Of a stretch of DNA of 64,000 bases, positions 61,241 to 64,000 are shown in pieces. A program made the translations under genes and the position numbers. This DNA comes from Cinnamomum chago (Eukaryota; Streptophyta; Magnoliopsida; Laurales; Lauraceae): the NCBI GenBank assembly GCA_038049695.1, contig CP142453.1:115918001-115982000 (forward strand), read 5' to 3'. The notes beneath the pieces are model-generated. The model ran no database searches, was not told where the DNA came from, and saw nothing but the letters and a program-made list of their open reading frames with translations. The number at the start of each line of letters is the position of its first letter. Within the stretch, counting starts at the first letter, position 1.

Positions 61241-62505
61241 CAAGGTATTATTAATAGAGCCCAAACCACTGTGCCTTTAAAAAAGAAATCAAAAGAAAAA
61301 GGAAAGACAAAACTACTTATGTCTCTATAGTTCGATACTTCGATTAAATATGATTGTCGCATATGGATAAAGGAAAAGGGTGCTTGATTGCAGAGTAAAT
61401 ATAGTTATGTGGCCATTTTTTGAGGAGTTAAGTTTAGGGTGTTTGGGTTTGGTGTTAATTCGTTGATGTTTTGGTGGTTGGGCTAGCTAAGGCCTGAGGG
61501 GTTCTTTCATGGTGTTGATTATTGTATGTGTTTGGAATACAATAGAGTCACCATTTAGAAGAACAAAAAAAAAAAGGGCACAAGACCCTAGGGCCCAATT
61601 GCAAGAATAACCCAAAAAAAAAAAAGTTCATTTTACCCTAACAGCCTACTCTATATGCTTGTGAGTAACTCCAAATGAAAAGACACTTGAAAACTACGTA
61701 AGATAATACTGGCCAATTTGCCTTAAAACTCTTGTTGGTTTCTTGGATTTCCTAAAAGAGCTTCTATTGAATGGCCTAAGAGTGAAGAATCACATACAGG
61801 GGTCTAGAAGGAGAAATCAAAACACCCACTCTGATAGTATTCATTTTAAATTTTTTGCTTTGTTATCTTTGGATTCATCTATCCTAGGCATGTCAAGTTT
61901 CTCCATTTACTTTTCTAACAATCTTCTTGGCGCATGCTTTATCATAGGACTTGTATAGTTCTTCCACGACCAACCTATTTCCATATTCAACACTTAAATT
62001 CTTCTGTAATCTTGTAGAAAATTGCCTGTCATTCCCATTTACAAGCTTACTTTGGTGAAAAAGGAAAATTTTAATTATATGAAGAAACTGGGAACGGAAA
62101 GGAAGATTAAAAGTAACTCTTATGTACCTTTTTTTATTAATTGTTAGCGGAACGATTTTTTAAGAGAAAAACCAGAAACAGAGCAAAGGCAAAAAAGAAA
62201 GAGGGCAAGTGTATAAATGTATTATGCCCCACACCCCATGACAACAATTACATAATGACACCCACCTAAGGACAAAATCTAACTCTACCTACTTTAACTG
62301 TTATATTCAGGGAAATACCTATTTAAGCCTACTATCTGCTAATTTTTCTAACACTTGATTTTGGCAATATGCCTTATTGCTCCACCTACTAGGTGTATTC
62401 TTTAGCGTAAGACTTCTACGGCCTGTTTGGAAGATGGGAAAGGTGGGATTTGTGAATTCTTCATGCTTCTCTACGTTTTGACTTTCTCTGTGGTTTCATG
62501 TGAAG
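61241..62505. other. Unassigned sequence upstream of the myosin exon
   Basis: Probably intron if the myosin XI gene is intact; no preceding myosin exon was found here. A-rich runs lie at about 61566-61576 and 61614-61624. The last 25 bases before 62506 form a T-rich acceptor tract. Confidence 0.4.
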
Positions 62506-62643
62506 GCACCAAAAGCCACACGAGCGCCTACTGGAAAATCATCTAGATCACCTGGAGCTGTTTCTCAGCAGTCACCAACCAGTCACTGGGATAGTATCAT
62601 CAAGTTCTTCGATTCACTTATGACTCGCTTACGTGAAAATCAT
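62506..62643 (+). CDS. Class XI myosin, globular-tail (DIL domain) exon
   Basis: This 138-bp exon has 46 codons and no stop. It begins APKATRAPTGKSSRSPGAVS and ends WDSIIKFFDSLMTRLRENH, matching the plant myosin XI tail segment that follows the conserved CIQ and precedes VPSFFIRKL. It is bounded by a TGAAG acceptor (62505) and a GTGCGT donor (62644), both in the expected phase. Class XI myosins are plant actin motors that drive organelle and vesicle movement; this tail region contributes to cargo binding (family knowledge). Neither the preceding nor the following exon was found within about 1.3 kb, so either the introns are long or this is a stranded gene fragment. The exon itself shows no damage. 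Confidence 0.88.
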
Positions 62644-64000
62644 GTGCGTTTTTTCATCTTCCTTTGCAGTTGTTACTGGATTGTTGCACAGGGATATCGA
62701 TTTGTGCGAGTTTGCATTCAAAGAATCTTCTTGCTGATCTGTGTCCCTCCCTCATAATGCCAGCTAAAATCATTAGTTTATAGTATTTAGTTTGGTTGTT
62801 CGGGAAAATATTAATGTATTCATATTTGGCTTGATTAAATAATAAGTAAATTATAGATAACACAGTCATGATAATCAGGGGTATTTATCAGAGTATTGCT
62901 TCATCACAAGTATCATTTTCCAATTATTAGCTCCAAAAATTGTTGGGGGTATCATTAAACTTTTTTGTTTTTGTGTTTTATTTAATAAATATAATCGGAA
63001 GATCATAATTGGTTTACCATCCTTTTTTTGTAATTAGAGTTATGTTAGAGTGTTTCTTCTTTACAAAAATTGTTCTCCAATTATCCGGCTTCAGGAAATA
63101 TTGGGTTATTATCAAATTTGAAGTTTTCTAGGATTATTATGCATGTAATTTTAGGATATTTAGAGGGTCAATTTTGTAGGAACTTAAATAAGTTTCTATC
63201 TTGTAGAGGATCTTTTCTTCTTAATCTCAAATCTCTCTATACCATTTCTCTTCATAATCGTCTAATATTTTCAATCTGACACCTAGAGAATTTCGGCTTA
63301 CAACCTTTTCCTATCTGCCATCTTCTTCTGATGATATGATTGACTAAAGTAAAATGTCATATGACATTGTAGTACTATATTGATTTAGTTCATGTCCTGT
63401 TTTTATAAAGATAATTTCTTCATATTTAACTCGGTCATATTAACATGTTTACACTAATGGTTCAATTAAATGTTTACAACGATTCATAGTTGTTGACTTA
63501 AATCTAATGAATTAGCAATCACCAAGATGTTTGCAGCATGGTAGATCCAATATTGGTAACTCGAGTAAGGATAAAAGCCAAGAGAAAGGCGGTGGAACTT
63601 TGATTTTCAAAATGTGTTTGGCGATGGAGATTTTCATTTATTGCTTGATCTCCTCTGTTGACTCTTCACTCACCCCTTAAATCATGCTCCCCTCTCCACC
63701 CCACCCGAGGAAGCAACTCCTCAGAGCTCCTATGAATCAAACAGGAATTAGTGAAATCATCCCAAAACAAATCTGGATCCTGAATTCAAAAAGAGTGCCG
63801 CAATCCAACTTCAGAATCAGAACGTCACTTTTCAAATTTTCCCTCTCCAATCATCTGTCCTCAACTCCCCAGCCCCCACTAATATTGTCATCCCCTATAC
63901 CCATTTGACTATGATCATTAAGATCCTTTCCCAGATGGAACTTATTTCGCAGCAAATAAATCAAAATTAACACAGAAACCCAAATCAAAACAAGGAACCA
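62644..64000. other. Myosin XI intron or flank
   Basis: No next myosin exon was recognised. It holds AT-rich sequence and a perfect 16-bp palindrome AATGTCATATGACATT (63353-63368). The final 350 bases are more C-rich but show no family match. Confidence 0.4.

Overview
The window is nuclear DNA from a flowering plant. It is AT-rich and intron-rich, and it contains fragments of three plant gene families plus typical plant transposon structures. The genes are a VAP27-type VAMP-associated protein (last two exons, 1487-1564 and 5401-5511, + strand), a RimP-like ribosome maturation factor decayed to a pseudogene (14071-15242), and one exon of a class XI myosin tail (62506-62643, + strand). A further promoter with a first exon (about 17327-17498) leads into repeats with no recognisable downstream gene. 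No complete protein-coding gene lies inside the window. Most apparent open frames are chance frames in repeats.

Layout. 1-5.5 kb is the 3' part of the VAP27 gene. Its last intron carries two hAT-like MITEs with 8-bp target duplications (3141-4075 and 4717-5209). 5.2-7.5 kb is the first copy of a segmental duplication whose second copy lies at 52.6-56.0 kb. Each copy contains the VAP27 last exon and a TRIM element with 86-bp LTRs. 7.8-10.0 kb holds duplicated GGGCC-rich, SINE-like units. 10.3-14.0 kb is a probable hAT element split by a 2.8-kb solo LTR. 14.1-15.2 kb is the RimP-like pseudogene, and 15.4-16.3 kb is a cluster of decayed MITE ends. 17.3-18.2 kb is the orphan promoter and leader. 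19.0-24.97 kb is an old composite tandem repeat of about 205-230 bp monomers with a recent 758-bp tandem duplication. 25.4-52.6 kb is a satellite of about 338 bp, roughly 75 monomers, broken by a chimeric LTR element at 25.74-26.29 kb and by a 1365-bp solo LTR at 45965-47329 with a perfect 5-bp target duplication. 56-64 kb is single-copy-looking DNA with a 131-bp MITE, a decayed coding-like stretch and the myosin XI exon.

The most interesting structures are: (a) the 338-bp satellite, which has a higher-order arrangement (nine-monomer units near the centre, about fourteen-monomer spacings on both sides) and a distinct variant confined to its edges; (b) its position between two copies of the same VAP27 3' end; (c) a templated-filler deletion scar in the first copy; and (d) a nested record of solo LTRs and MITEs with readable target duplications. 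I see no CRISPR array, operon, rRNA or tRNA gene, and no novel enzymatic system. All assignments come from reading the sequence; none was tested by database search.
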